DNA of 6,832 nucleotides from Mxb001 sp051007175 (GTDB taxonomy: Bacteria > Actinomycetota > Actinomycetes > S36-B12). A program made the position numbers and the translations under genes. Below, in pieces: positions 1-5,621 of this stretch. The stretch is taken from the NCBI GenBank assembly GCA_051007175.1, contig JBPCSL010000138.1, positions 1-6,832 of the forward strand, given 5' to 3'. Below the pieces are notes generated by a model. That model worked only from the letters and a program-made list of their open reading frames with translations, searched no databases and was not told where the DNA came from. Every line of letters starts with the position of its first letter. Positions within the stretch are counted from its first letter, which is position 1.

Positions 1-5
1 GGCGC

Positions 6-28
6 CTCGTCCCCGCCGTCGGGGCGAG
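6..28. other. GC-rich inverted repeat at the left edge
   Basis: Arms CTCG-CCCC (6-9, 11-14) and GGGG-CGAG (21-28) pair over 8 bp with one bulged T at 10, plus a possible G15-C20 closing pair. It could be a terminator of a gene left of the window, or simply the 5' coding part of the DUF1003 gene if that gene starts earlier. There is no T-run, and the two readings cannot be separated without the flanking sequence. Confidence 0.35.
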
Positions 29-34
29 CTGCGG

Positions 35-538
35 ATGGATCAGCCGCTCGATCGCAGCCGCCTGCGCGGGCCGACGTACGACCCCGAGCAGTGGGGCCGG
101 CTGAGCGAGCAGATCGCCCGCTTCATCGGCAGCTGGCGCTTCATTGCCTGGATGACGGTGGTCATCGTCGGGTGGCTGCTCTGGAACATCTTCGCCCCGG
201 ATCAGTGGAAGCCCGATCCCTATCCCTTCATCTTCCTCACCCTGATGCTGTCACTGCAGGCGTCGTACGCCGCCCCGCTGATCCTGCTCGCCCAGAACCG
301 CCAGGCCGACCGCGACCGCGTGCAGTACCTCGAGGATCGCGCGCGCACCGAGCGGCTCATCGCCGACACCGAGTACCTCACCCGGGAGATCGCCGCCCTG
401 CGCATGGCCCTGGGCGAGGTCGCCACGCGCGATTACGTGCGCAGTGAGCTGCGCGACCTCGCGGAGGAGATCGGGGAGATGGTGCAGGAGCAGGACCAGT
501 CGCCGGACCAGGGGCTGGGGCCTAGCATCAACGCATGA
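35..538 (+). CDS. DUF1003 family membrane protein (start may lie left of the window)
   Basis: Small membrane protein of the DUF1003 family; its biochemical role is not established. From the ATG at 35 it has 167 residues: two hydrophobic segments at about 34-54 and 64-86, the family's highly conserved stretch around YPFIFLTLMLSLQASYAAP (63-81) followed by LLAQNRQADRDR, then a charged, probably coiled-coil cytoplasmic tail (about 93-152). The frame is open back to base 2 with no stop. In actinobacterial relatives (from memory) the DQP motif, here residues 2-4, is preceded by an Arg-Leu pair and a basic leader. The codons just upstream of ATG 35 read Leu-Arg, so the native start may be outside the window. 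ATG 35 has only a loose GGGGCGAG-like ribosome site. The stop overlaps the mrp start as ATGA, so the two genes are probably co-transcribed and translationally coupled. In relatives an MgtE magnesium transporter gene often lies just upstream. Family call is firm; start is not. Confidence 0.9.
   Translation: MDQPLDRSRLRGPTYDPEQWGRLSEQIARFIGSWRFIAWMTVVIVGWLLWNIFAPDQWKPDPYPFIFLTLMLSLQASYAAPLILLAQNRQADRDRVQYLEDRARTERLIADTEYLTREIAALRMALGEVATRDYVRSELRDLAEEIGEMVQEQDQSPDQGLGPSINA
523..528 (+). promoter_or_regulatory. Candidate leaderless -10 hexamer for mrp
   Basis: TAGCAT fits the actinobacterial -10 consensus TANNNT and ends exactly 6 nt before the mrp ATG at 535, so transcription would start on the initiation codon. 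It lies within the last codons of the DUF1003 gene. No TTGACA-like -35 is visible at 16-18 nt. The same geometry recurs at tatB and at the O-methyltransferase, which raises confidence. The ATGA overlap offers an alternative route, translational coupling from the upstream gene; both may operate. Confidence 0.5.
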
Positions 539-1671
539 CTTCCATTGATCGGTCCCTGGTCGAGGCTGCCCTCGCCCGGGTCGAGGACCCCGAGATCCAT
601 CGCCCCATCACCGACCTCGGCATGGTGAAGTCGGTCGATATCGACGGCGACCGGGTGCGGGTGGGCATCTACCTCACGGTTTCGGGCTGCCCCATGCGCG
701 ACACGATCACGCAGCGGGTCACGCTCTCGGTCGGCTCCGTGCCGGGGGTGCGCCATGTGGACGTCGACCTCGATGTCATGAATGACGAGCAGCGCCAGCA
801 GCTGCGCCGCACCCTGCGCGGTGGACAGGAGGAGAAGGAGATCCCCTTCGCCCAGCCCGGCTCGCGCACGCATGTCTACGCCATCACCTCGGGCAAGGGC
901 GGTGTCGGCAAGTCGTCCGTCACCGTCAACCTCGCGGTGGCCATGGCCGCGCAGGGCGCCTCGGTCGGCATCGTCGACGCTGACATCTACGGCCACTCGG
1001 TGCCCGGCCTGCTCGGGATCACGACCGCGCCGACGGTCGTCGAGGGCATGATCATGCCGCCGGAGGCGCACGGCGTGCGCGCGATCTCGATCCTTCCGTT
1101 CAAGCCGGGCGGCAGCGCCGAGCCCGTGGCCTTCCGCGGGCCGATGCTGCACCGCGCGCTTCAGCAGTTCCTCACCGACGTGTGGTGGGGGGATCTCGAC
1201 GTGCTGCTGCTCGACCTGCCCCCCGGCACGGGCGACATCGCCATCTCGACGGCCCAGCTGCTCCCCGGCTCGCAGGTCGTCGTGGTGACCACGCCGCAGT
1301 CGGCGGCCGCCGAGGTCGCCGTCCGGGCCGGCATGCTCGCCGGGCAGACGCACCAGAAGGTCGTGGGTGTCATCGAGAACATGAGTGGCTTCCCCTGTCC
1401 GCACTGCGGGGAGCCCATCGACCTCTTCGGCATCGGCGGCGGACTTCGCGTGGCCGAGCAACTGTCCGCGGGCCTCAGCACCGACGTCCCGCTGCTCGGG
1501 CGCGTGCCCTTCGACGTGCGCCTGCGTGAGGGCGGCGACTCTGGTGAGCCACTGGTGCTGGCCGATCCGTCATCCCCCGCCGCGGCCGCTCTCATCGACG
1601 TGGCGACACGGCTCGCTCGCCAGCCACGCGGACTGGCCGGCATGTCGCTGGGGATCTCCCCGGCCCGCTAG
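535..1671 (+). CDS. mrp: Mrp/NBP35-type iron-sulfur cluster carrier ATPase
   Basis: Cytoplasmic P-loop ATPase of the Mrp/ApbC family, thought to hold and transfer [4Fe-4S] clusters to apo-proteins. The 378 residues show the usual two domains. A MIP18/DUF59 domain occupies about 5-85, with a Cys at 52 in the SGCPM motif. The deviant Walker A GKGGVGKSS is at 120-128, a DADIYG switch I motif at 148-153, and the LLLDLPPGTGD Walker B/switch II at 224-234. The ENMSGFPCPHC motif at 281-291 carries the CxxC cysteines (C288, C291) that ligate the bridging cluster at the dimer interface. All key residues are present and the length is normal. The ATG at 535 overlaps the DUF1003 stop by 4 bp and lacks a clear Shine-Dalgarno, but has TAGCAT 6 nt upstream. 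The gene converges on tatB. Its stop codon lies in the first unit of a tandem repeat. Orthologue of Rv1229c by family and context. Confidence 0.97.
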   Translation: MTSIDRSLVEAALARVEDPEIHRPITDLGMVKSVDIDGDRVRVGIYLTVSGCPMRDTITQRVTLSVGSVPGVRHVDVDLDVMNDEQRQQLRRTLRGGQEEKEIPFAQPGSRTHVYAITSGKGGVGKSSVTVNLAVAMAAQGASVGIVDADIYGHSVPGLLGITTAPTVVEGMIMPPEAHGVRAISILPFKPGGSAEPVAFRGPMLHRALQQFLTDVWWGDLDVLLLDLPPGTGDIAISTAQLLPGSQVVVVTTPQSAAAEVAVRAGMLAGQTHQKVVGVIENMSGFPCPHCGEPIDLFGIGGGLRVAEQLSAGLSTDVPLLGRVPFDVRLREGGDSGEPLVLADPSSPAAAALIDVATRLARQPRGLAGMSLGISPAR

Positions 1672-1722
1672 GTCGCGTCGCCCGCGCGCTACGTCGCGTC
1701 GCCCGCGACGCTACGTCGCGTC
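1668..1722. repeat. Imperfect 21/22-bp tandem repeat at the mrp/tatB junction
   Basis: Units begin at 1668 (21 bp), 1689 (22 bp) and 1711 (about 12 bp, partial), each starting CTA(G/C)GTCGCGTC; the first two continue with GCCCGCG. On the minus strand every unit carries a TAG, so the tatB stop is followed by two more TAGs, each in a different frame. In the first unit the sequence is CTAG rather than CTAC, which gives TAG on both strands and supplies the mrp stop. The array fills the whole 39-bp intergenic gap. Confidence 0.85.
1692..1710. terminator. Short hairpin between convergent mrp and tatB
   Basis: CGTCGCG (1692-1698) pairs perfectly with CGCGACG (1704-1710) around a 5-nt loop, a 7-bp GC-rich stem in the only space between the two stop codons. 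There is no T-tract on either side, common for high-GC actinobacteria. Its position supports a bidirectional terminator, but the hairpin could also be a by-product of the tandem repeat. Confidence 0.45.
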
Positions 1723-2043
1723 AGGGTCGAAGCGCGCCGCACCCGGCTCCGCGGCCTTCGGCTGCGCCGACGTGGGCTTGACGTCGTCGGCATCGTCCTC
1801 GAAGAGCCCGGCCACCATGCGGCGCGGATGCAGGTCCTGCAGGTCGCGCAGCGCATCCTTGGCGTCGGCGAAGTCGACCCCCGCGGAGTCCGCCAGGTCC
1901 TTCCGGGCATTGCTCGCCATGGCGCGCACATTGCGCAGCATCTTGGAGGCGTCGGCCGCGGCACGCGGCAGCCGCTCGGGACCGAAGATGAGGAGCCCGA
2001 GGACGGCCAGGATCAGGATCTCGCCCAATCCGATGTCGAACAC
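1711..2043 (-). CDS. tatB: Sec-independent protein translocase subunit TatB
   Basis: TatB subunit of the twin-arginine translocase, which with TatC forms the receptor for folded RR-signal proteins at the inner membrane. The 110-residue product begins MFDIGLGEILILAVLGLLIF, a single N-terminal membrane helix with the conserved polar E8, followed by the GPERLP hinge (21-26), an amphipathic helix at about 27-70, and a polar acidic/Pro-Ala tail. The FDIG start and E8 favour TatB over TatA. Start is GTG at 2043, whose N-terminus matches the family exactly. It has no Shine-Dalgarno but has TACTCT 6 nt upstream, suggesting leaderless translation. It lies 38 bp downstream of htrA on the same strand, as in the Rv1223-Rv1224 arrangement, so it may also be read from htrA. 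Confidence 0.95.
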   Translation of the reverse strand: MFDIGLGEILILAVLGLLIFGPERLPRAAADASKMLRNVRAMASNARKDLADSAGVDFADAKDALRDLQDLHPRRMVAGLFEDDADDVKPTSAQPKAAEPGAARFDPDAT

Positions 2044-2049
2044 GCGGCC

Positions 2050-2055
2050 AGAGTA
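2050..2055 (-). promoter_or_regulatory. Candidate leaderless -10 hexamer for tatB
   Basis: On the minus strand TACTCT (TANNNT) ends exactly 6 nt before the tatB GTG, so the start codon would be the transcript 5' end. Seventeen nt further upstream (2073-2078) is GGCACA, a 3/6 match to TTGACA, sitting between the htrA stop and this hexamer. This would let tatB be expressed independently of htrA. Confidence 0.5.
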
Positions 2056-2081
2056 CGCCGACCCCGGGGCGCTGTGCCCGG

Positions 2082-3173
2082 CTACGGTCCGGTTCGCCCC
2101 TGGAGGACCACGCGGAAGTCCCGGGAGGCCCCGTCTCGCCGCACGGTGATCTCCAGGGTCTCGCCGGGGGCGTGATTGCGGATCGCCACCACCATCTCGT
2201 CGGCATTGGCGACGGGGCGGCCATCGGCCTTCACGACGACATCCCCCGGGCGGACCCCGGCACGGGCCGCGGGGCCATCCGGGGTCACGGTGTTGATGAG
2301 CGCCCCCTCGCCCTGGAAGCGCGTGTCAAGGGTGATGCCCATGATCGGCGTGGAGGAGTCGCCCGTGTCGATGAGCTCGTTGGCGATGCGCTGCACGGCG
2401 TTCACGGGAATGGCGAAGCCCAGGCCGATGCTGCCGGTGCCGCTCGCGAGGGTGGCGATGGCGGAGGTCACGCCGATGACGCGGCCCGCACCATCGAGCA
2501 GCGGGCCTCCGGAATTGCCCGGGTTGATCGCGGCATCGGTCTGGATCGCGCTGATGTAGGAGGACTCGCCGTCGCGTCCCGCGATGACGGGCCGGTCGAG
2601 CGCGCTCACGATGCCCAGGGTCACGGTGCTGTCCAGGCCGAGCGGGGAGCCGATGGCCACGACGGAGTCGCCGATGCGCACCGTGTCGGAGTCCCCCAGC
2701 GGCAGCGTCGTGAGCCCGTCCGCGTCTACGGAGAGGACGGCAATGTCATAGGAGACATTGCGCCCGACCACGGTGGCCGGGAGCCTCCGACCATCGGCCA
2801 TCACGACCTCGACCGTGCCCGACATGCTGTCGTCGGCGTACGCCCCCGAGATCACGTGGTTGTTGGTCACGATGTAGCCGTCGGGCCGCAGGACGAAGCC
2901 TGATCCCGAGCCCGACTTCAGGCCGGCGTCGACCGCGATCGACACGACTCCGGGCAGGGCCGACTCGACCATGCGAGCCACGCTTCCCTGGGCGCGTTCC
3001 ACGCTCCCCGTCGTGGCCGTGGAGGACGAGGGGGCGGCGATGAAGAACGTCTCGCCGCGGCTCGCTCCCACCACGATGATGCCGGCGGCAGCGCCGCCCA
3101 GGATCCCGAGGAGGAGTCCGAGGACGACGGCACCGCCCAGCACGATGGGCACGAGGACGCGGAACGGCGGCAC
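2082..3173 (-). CDS. htrA: HtrA/DegP-like membrane-anchored serine protease with PDZ domain
   Basis: Envelope quality-control serine protease (S1C, trypsin fold), anchored by an N-terminal helix (about 5-37) with the protease and PDZ domains outside the membrane. In the 363-residue product a Ser/Thr-rich linker (48-62) is followed by the protease domain with triad H106 (TNNHV), D143 (SYDIAVL) and S221 (PGNSGGP). A PDZ domain lies at about 277-357, including GVRPGDVVVKADGRPV (306-321). The catalytic set is intact. Start is GTG at 3173; no in-frame start occurs in the following 35 bp upstream. An ATG 8 bp upstream is out of frame. The protein lacks the long proline-rich cytoplasmic N-terminus seen in mycobacterial HtrA (Rv1223, over 500 residues from memory). 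Relatives have sigE and an anti-sigma gene next to htrA; neither is present here. It is divergent from the glycosyltransferase-sulfotransferase gene across 47 bp. Confidence 0.95.
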   Translation of the reverse strand: MPPFRVLVPIVLGGAVVLGLLLGILGGAAAGIIVVGASRGETFFIAAPSSSTATTGSVERAQGSVARMVESALPGVVSIAVDAGLKSGSGSGFVLRPDGYIVTNNHVISGAYADDSMSGTVEVVMADGRRLPATVVGRNVSYDIAVLSVDADGLTTLPLGDSDTVRIGDSVVAIGSPLGLDSTVTLGIVSALDRPVIAGRDGESSYISAIQTDAAINPGNSGGPLLDGAGRVIGVTSAIATLASGTGSIGLGFAIPVNAVQRIANELIDTGDSSTPIMGITLDTRFQGEGALINTVTPDGPAARAGVRPGDVVVKADGRPVANADEMVVAIRNHAPGETLEITVRRDGASRDFRVVLQGRTGP

Positions 3174-3179
3174 GTCGCC

Positions 3180-3185
3180 ATTGTG
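3180..3185 (-). promoter_or_regulatory. Weak -10-like hexamer upstream of htrA
   Basis: CACAAT on the minus strand matches TATAAT at 4 of 6 positions and ends exactly 6 nt before the htrA GTG, the same spacing as the stronger TANNNT hexamers at mrp, tatB and the O-methyltransferase. The first T is missing, so taken alone it would not be convincing. No -35 is visible. Confidence 0.3.
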
Positions 3186-3198
3186 CCGTCCGGCATAC

Positions 3199-3209
3199 TG
3201 CCCGGGGCA
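3199..3209. promoter_or_regulatory. 11-bp palindrome in the divergent htrA / GT-sulfotransferase gap
   Basis: TGCCC-G-GGGCA is a perfect inverted repeat with a single central base in the 47-bp gap between two divergent genes, just left of the AGGAGG ribosome site. Its place and symmetry would suit a regulator operator shared by both genes, but a palindrome this short and GC-rich can occur by chance in such DNA. Confidence 0.25.
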
Positions 3210-3210
3210 A

Positions 3211-3216
3211 AGGAGG
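3211..3216 (+). promoter_or_regulatory. Perfect Shine-Dalgarno AGGAGG for the GT-sulfotransferase gene
   Basis: AGGAGG lies 4 nt before the GTG at 3221. It fixes the start of the fusion protein and is one of only two clear ribosome binding sites in the window (the other is at DUF3117). The short spacing is at the lower limit of the usual range. An ATG at 3219 overlaps the GTG but is out of frame. Confidence 0.7.
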
Positions 3217-3220
3217 CCAT

Positions 3221-4948
3221 GTGGGAGTCACCGAGGACAACGACGTCGTCGCCTCCCCGAACAACCGCAGCGGCCGACCGGACCGGTTCTTCCACTTCCT
3301 CATCGGCTACTTCGCGCCGACACTGCACGCGATCGAGGACTTCGAACTCGCATCGCCCCTCGCCGTCCAGTCGGTCGGCGAGCTCGACCGGCTCTGGGGC
3401 GAGTGCGTGCAGCCGCGTGTGACGGTCATCCCGGCGGAGGACTTCGAGTCGGTCTCGCATCGAGCACGGGTGCGCCTGCGCGCCCGCGGCTTCGACAGCC
3501 CGCATGCCCACGTGCAGGCCCCGTGGCCGGCCGTGCGCCGCGCCGCACTGCGATCCCTCGGGATCGATCCCGCGGCCGAGCGCGACGACAGCGTCCGGCG
3601 CATCCTCATCGTCGAACGCGCCATGCCGTCCGGCGAGGCGGCGCTCGGCAACCGCAGCGGCGCGGCGCGGCGCTCCATTCCCAACCTCGACGCCATTGCT
3701 GCCGCCCTCTCAGAGCTCGGTGAGGTGACGGTCCGCACCCTCGAGGGACTTCCCCTCACCGAGCAGGTACGGCTCTTCCGGCAGGCCGATGCCGTCGTCG
3801 CCCAGCACGGCGCCTCGTCGGCGAACCTGCTGTGGTCGCGCCCCGGCACCCGCTTTGTCGAGGTGGTGACCCCAGAGAAGGCCAATGTCCTCACCGGCTT
3901 CTACGACTCGCTGCGGATCGACACGCAGCAGGTGGCACAGGCCGAGGCGCACGCCGATGTCGACGTGACCGCAGTCGTCGCCGCGGTGGACGCCGACGGC
4001 GCCGGCGAGGGCAAGCGGAAGAAGGGGGCTCGCACGCCGATTCCCTGGTCGGCACGCGCCTGGCAGCGCCACCAGGACCTCGCCATCGACGAGACCGACA
4101 GCGGGCGGTGGCTCGGACAGCTCGACCGGTGGGCGCGCCCCCTGGACTCCGATGGCGAGCAGCCGGTCTTCGTCCTCTCCTCGTCATGGCGTGCCGGCAG
4201 CACCCTGCTCCAGCGCCTGCTCATGTCCGGTGGTGAGGCGCTCATCTGGGGGGAGCCCTTCGGCCAGCGCGATCCGCTGCGCCAGATGACCGACATGTAC
4301 CTGCCCTTCCGCGAGGGCTATCCGCGTCCCGATCACTTCCATGACCACCGCGTGCAGGGCGAGTCCTTCGACCCCGCCGAGTCCTGGGTGGCCAACCTCT
4401 ACCCGTCGGTGCCGGACCTCGAGCAGGCGCACCGCGCGTTTCTCACCGAGCTGCTCGCCGAGCCCGCACGGCGCGCGGGGTTCCGTCGCTGGGGCCTCAA
4501 GGAGGTGCGCGTCGACGCCTTCCAGGCGGCGTACCTGCGCCTGCTCTTCCCCGACGCCCGCCTAGTGTTCCTCATCCGCAATCCCTACGACGCCTACCGG
4601 TCCTATCGAGTGCGCGGCGGTTGGTACGACCGCTTCCCCGACCGTCCCGTCTTCGATGCCGAGGCCTTCGGCCAACACTGGCGTCGGCTCACCGAGAGCT
4701 TCCTGGCCCAAGCCGGCACCCTCGACGCGATGCTCGTGCGCTTCGAGGACCTGACCCGCGACCCGGCCGTGCTCCCCGCGCTCGCGACGTACACCGGGCT
4801 GTCGGTGGATCCTCGAGTCCTCGAGGTGCGCCGCCGGGGCAAGGACGAGGCGGTGCCCCAGCCCATCCGTCCCAAGGAGATCCGCAGTCTCGAGGCGGTG
4901 GCCGGCGAGCTGGCCGCCTCGCTCGGCTACCCCGCGCCTGCCGACTAG
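3221..4948 (+). CDS. Fused GT61-type glycosyltransferase and PAPS-dependent sulfotransferase
   Basis: Predicted two-domain cytoplasmic enzyme of 575 residues; no signal peptide or membrane helix. Residues about 20-235 resemble GT61/DUF563 glycosyltransferases: an N-terminal RFFHFLIGYFAP motif (23-33), RILIVERA strand (127-134), RRSIPNLDAIAAAL (150-163), and the hallmark ADAVVAQHGASSANLLW block (189-205; H196, G197, N202) ending in RPGTRFVEVV. A linker with a basic patch, GKRKKGAR (264-271), leads to a sulfotransferase domain at about 315-572. This has a 5'-phosphosulfate loop VFVLSSSWRAGSTLL (316-330), a GEP motif with E345 as possible catalytic base by analogy with carbohydrate sulfotransferases, the 3'-phosphate site FLIRNPYDAYRSY (450-462; R453, S461) and RFEDLTRD (507-514). 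The expected activity is sugar transfer plus sulfation of a glycan or glycolipid; acceptor unknown. Start GTG has AGGAGG upstream. It lies 9 bp before the O-methyltransferase, in the slot where relatives keep sigE and rseA. Sulfotransferase call strong; GT61 call good. Confidence 0.88.
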   Translation: MGVTEDNDVVASPNNRSGRPDRFFHFLIGYFAPTLHAIEDFELASPLAVQSVGELDRLWGECVQPRVTVIPAEDFESVSHRARVRLRARGFDSPHAHVQAPWPAVRRAALRSLGIDPAAERDDSVRRILIVERAMPSGEAALGNRSGAARRSIPNLDAIAAALSELGEVTVRTLEGLPLTEQVRLFRQADAVVAQHGASSANLLWSRPGTRFVEVVTPEKANVLTGFYDSLRIDTQQVAQAEAHADVDVTAVVAAVDADGAGEGKRKKGARTPIPWSARAWQRHQDLAIDETDSGRWLGQLDRWARPLDSDGEQPVFVLSSSWRAGSTLLQRLLMSGGEALIWGEPFGQRDPLRQMTDMYLPFREGYPRPDHFHDHRVQGESFDPAESWVANLYPSVPDLEQAHRAFLTELLAEPARRAGFRRWGLKEVRVDAFQAAYLRLLFPDARLVFLIRNPYDAYRSYRVRGGWYDRFPDRPVFDAEAFGQHWRRLTESFLAQAGTLDAMLVRFEDLTRDPAVLPALATYTGLSVDPRVLEVRRRGKDEAVPQPIRPKEIRSLEAVAGELAASLGYPAPAD

Positions 4949-4951
4949 GCT
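4946..4951 (+). promoter_or_regulatory. Candidate leaderless -10 hexamer for the O-methyltransferase, overlapping a stop codon
   Basis: TAGGCT (TANNNT) begins with the TAG stop of the preceding fusion gene and ends exactly 6 nt (CCCCCC) before the GTG at 4958. There is no Shine-Dalgarno in the 9-bp gap, which favours leaderless initiation from a promoter of its own. No good -35 is seen around 4923-4928. Confidence 0.5.
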
Positions 4952-4957
4952 CCCCCC

Positions 4958-5617
4958 GTGACGTCAGCCGACCTGCCTCCCAGCCCGCTCACCTGGGCCT
5001 ACGCCGATGGATGGTCCGAGGAGGATCCCGAGATCGCCGCGGCGCGGCGCACCGCCGTCGCCCTGCGCACGCCGAGCATCAGCAAGCCGGTCGGGTCGCT
5101 ACTGCGCCTGGTCGTCGCCGCGGTCAACGCGGGCGCGGTCGTCGAGGTCGGATCGGGGACCGGCGTCTCGGGAGGCTGGATCCTCGGCGGCCTCACCGAC
5201 GACGGCGTGCTCACCACCGTCGATGCCGACCCCGAGCTGCAGTCGGCAGCGCGCGACACCTTCATGCGCATGGGTGTCCCCCACACGCGGGTGCGCACGA
5301 TTGCGGGCAATCCCTTCGACGTCCTCATGCGCCTCACCGACGGTGCGTACGACGTGCTCGTCGTCGGTGCGTCGGTCCCCCTCGGCATCGGCGAGGAGCA
5401 CGACCTCCTCCGCCAGGCCGAGCGCCTGCTGCGCCCCGGGGGCGTCATCGCCCTCACGCACGTGCTCTCCGACGACGGGACCGACCCGGCTCACCGCGAC
5501 ATCGCCCAGCACCTGCGCGACGACCCCGACTGGGTGGCCAGCCTTCTCACCGTCGGCGAGGGGCTGCTGCTGGCGGTACGCCGCGGCCCCGAGCCCGAGG
5601 CCGAGCCCGAGGCATAA
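4958..5617 (+). CDS. Class I SAM-dependent O-methyltransferase family protein with substituted metal ligands
   Basis: Member of the Methyltransf_3/caffeoyl-CoA-type O-methyltransferase group (COG4122), in the position of Rv1220c. The 219 residues contain motif I VVEVGSGTGVSGGW (61-74), the strand-2 acidic residue in TTVDADPE (86-93; D89), and LLRPGGVIALTHVL (157-170). The two motifs that hold the divalent metal in typical members are altered: the DADK-like site reads VGAS (136-139) and the DN pair reads TH (167-168). Activity, if any, is therefore likely metal-independent; substrate unknown. The C-terminus is an acidic PEPEAEPEA tail made by a 12-bp tandem duplication. GTG start at 4958 has no ribosome site but TAGGCT 6 nt upstream. 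It is 9 bp downstream of the glycosyltransferase-sulfotransferase gene and may be co-transcribed. A shared pathway cannot be assumed, because this gene is a conserved resident of the locus. Confidence 0.9.
   Translation: MTSADLPPSPLTWAYADGWSEEDPEIAAARRTAVALRTPSISKPVGSLLRLVVAAVNAGAVVEVGSGTGVSGGWILGGLTDDGVLTTVDADPELQSAARDTFMRMGVPHTRVRTIAGNPFDVLMRLTDGAYDVLVVGASVPLGIGEEHDLLRQAERLLRPGGVIALTHVLSDDGTDPAHRDIAQHLRDDPDWVASLLTVGEGLLLAVRRGPEPEAEPEA
5591..5614 (+). repeat. 12-bp tandem duplication in the O-methyltransferase 3' end
   Basis: GAGCCCGAGGCC (5591-5602) is followed directly by GAGCCCGAGGCA (5603-5614), differing at the last base. It encodes the repeated Glu-Pro-Glu-Ala at the C-terminus just before the TAA. 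Probably slippage; it adds a short acidic tail of no evident function. Confidence 0.8.
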
Positions 5618-5621
5618 AGCA

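Noticed and set aside
433..1461. A 342-codon open frame antisense to mrp
   Set aside because: It is opposite a gene with all Mrp motifs. Its product is low-complexity Arg/Gly/Asp/His-rich sequence with no recognisable domain, the typical shadow of GC3-biased coding.
2172..2903. A 243-codon plus-strand frame antisense to htrA
   Set aside because: The Asp/Gly/His/Arg-rich translation mirrors htrA codon bias and has no domain signature.
3221..4948. Idea that the fusion gene is two genes merged by a sequencing error
   Set aside because: The frame is continuous through the linker (residues 240-315) with normal codon use and no overlapping start or ribosome site for a separate sulfotransferase that I can see. 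Only a wider comparison could exclude it fully.
3221..5617. A dedicated glycosyl/sulfo/methyl pathway of fusion gene plus O-methyltransferase
   Set aside because: The O-methyltransferase is a conserved resident of this locus in genomes without the fusion gene and appears to have its own promoter, so adjacency alone does not show shared function.
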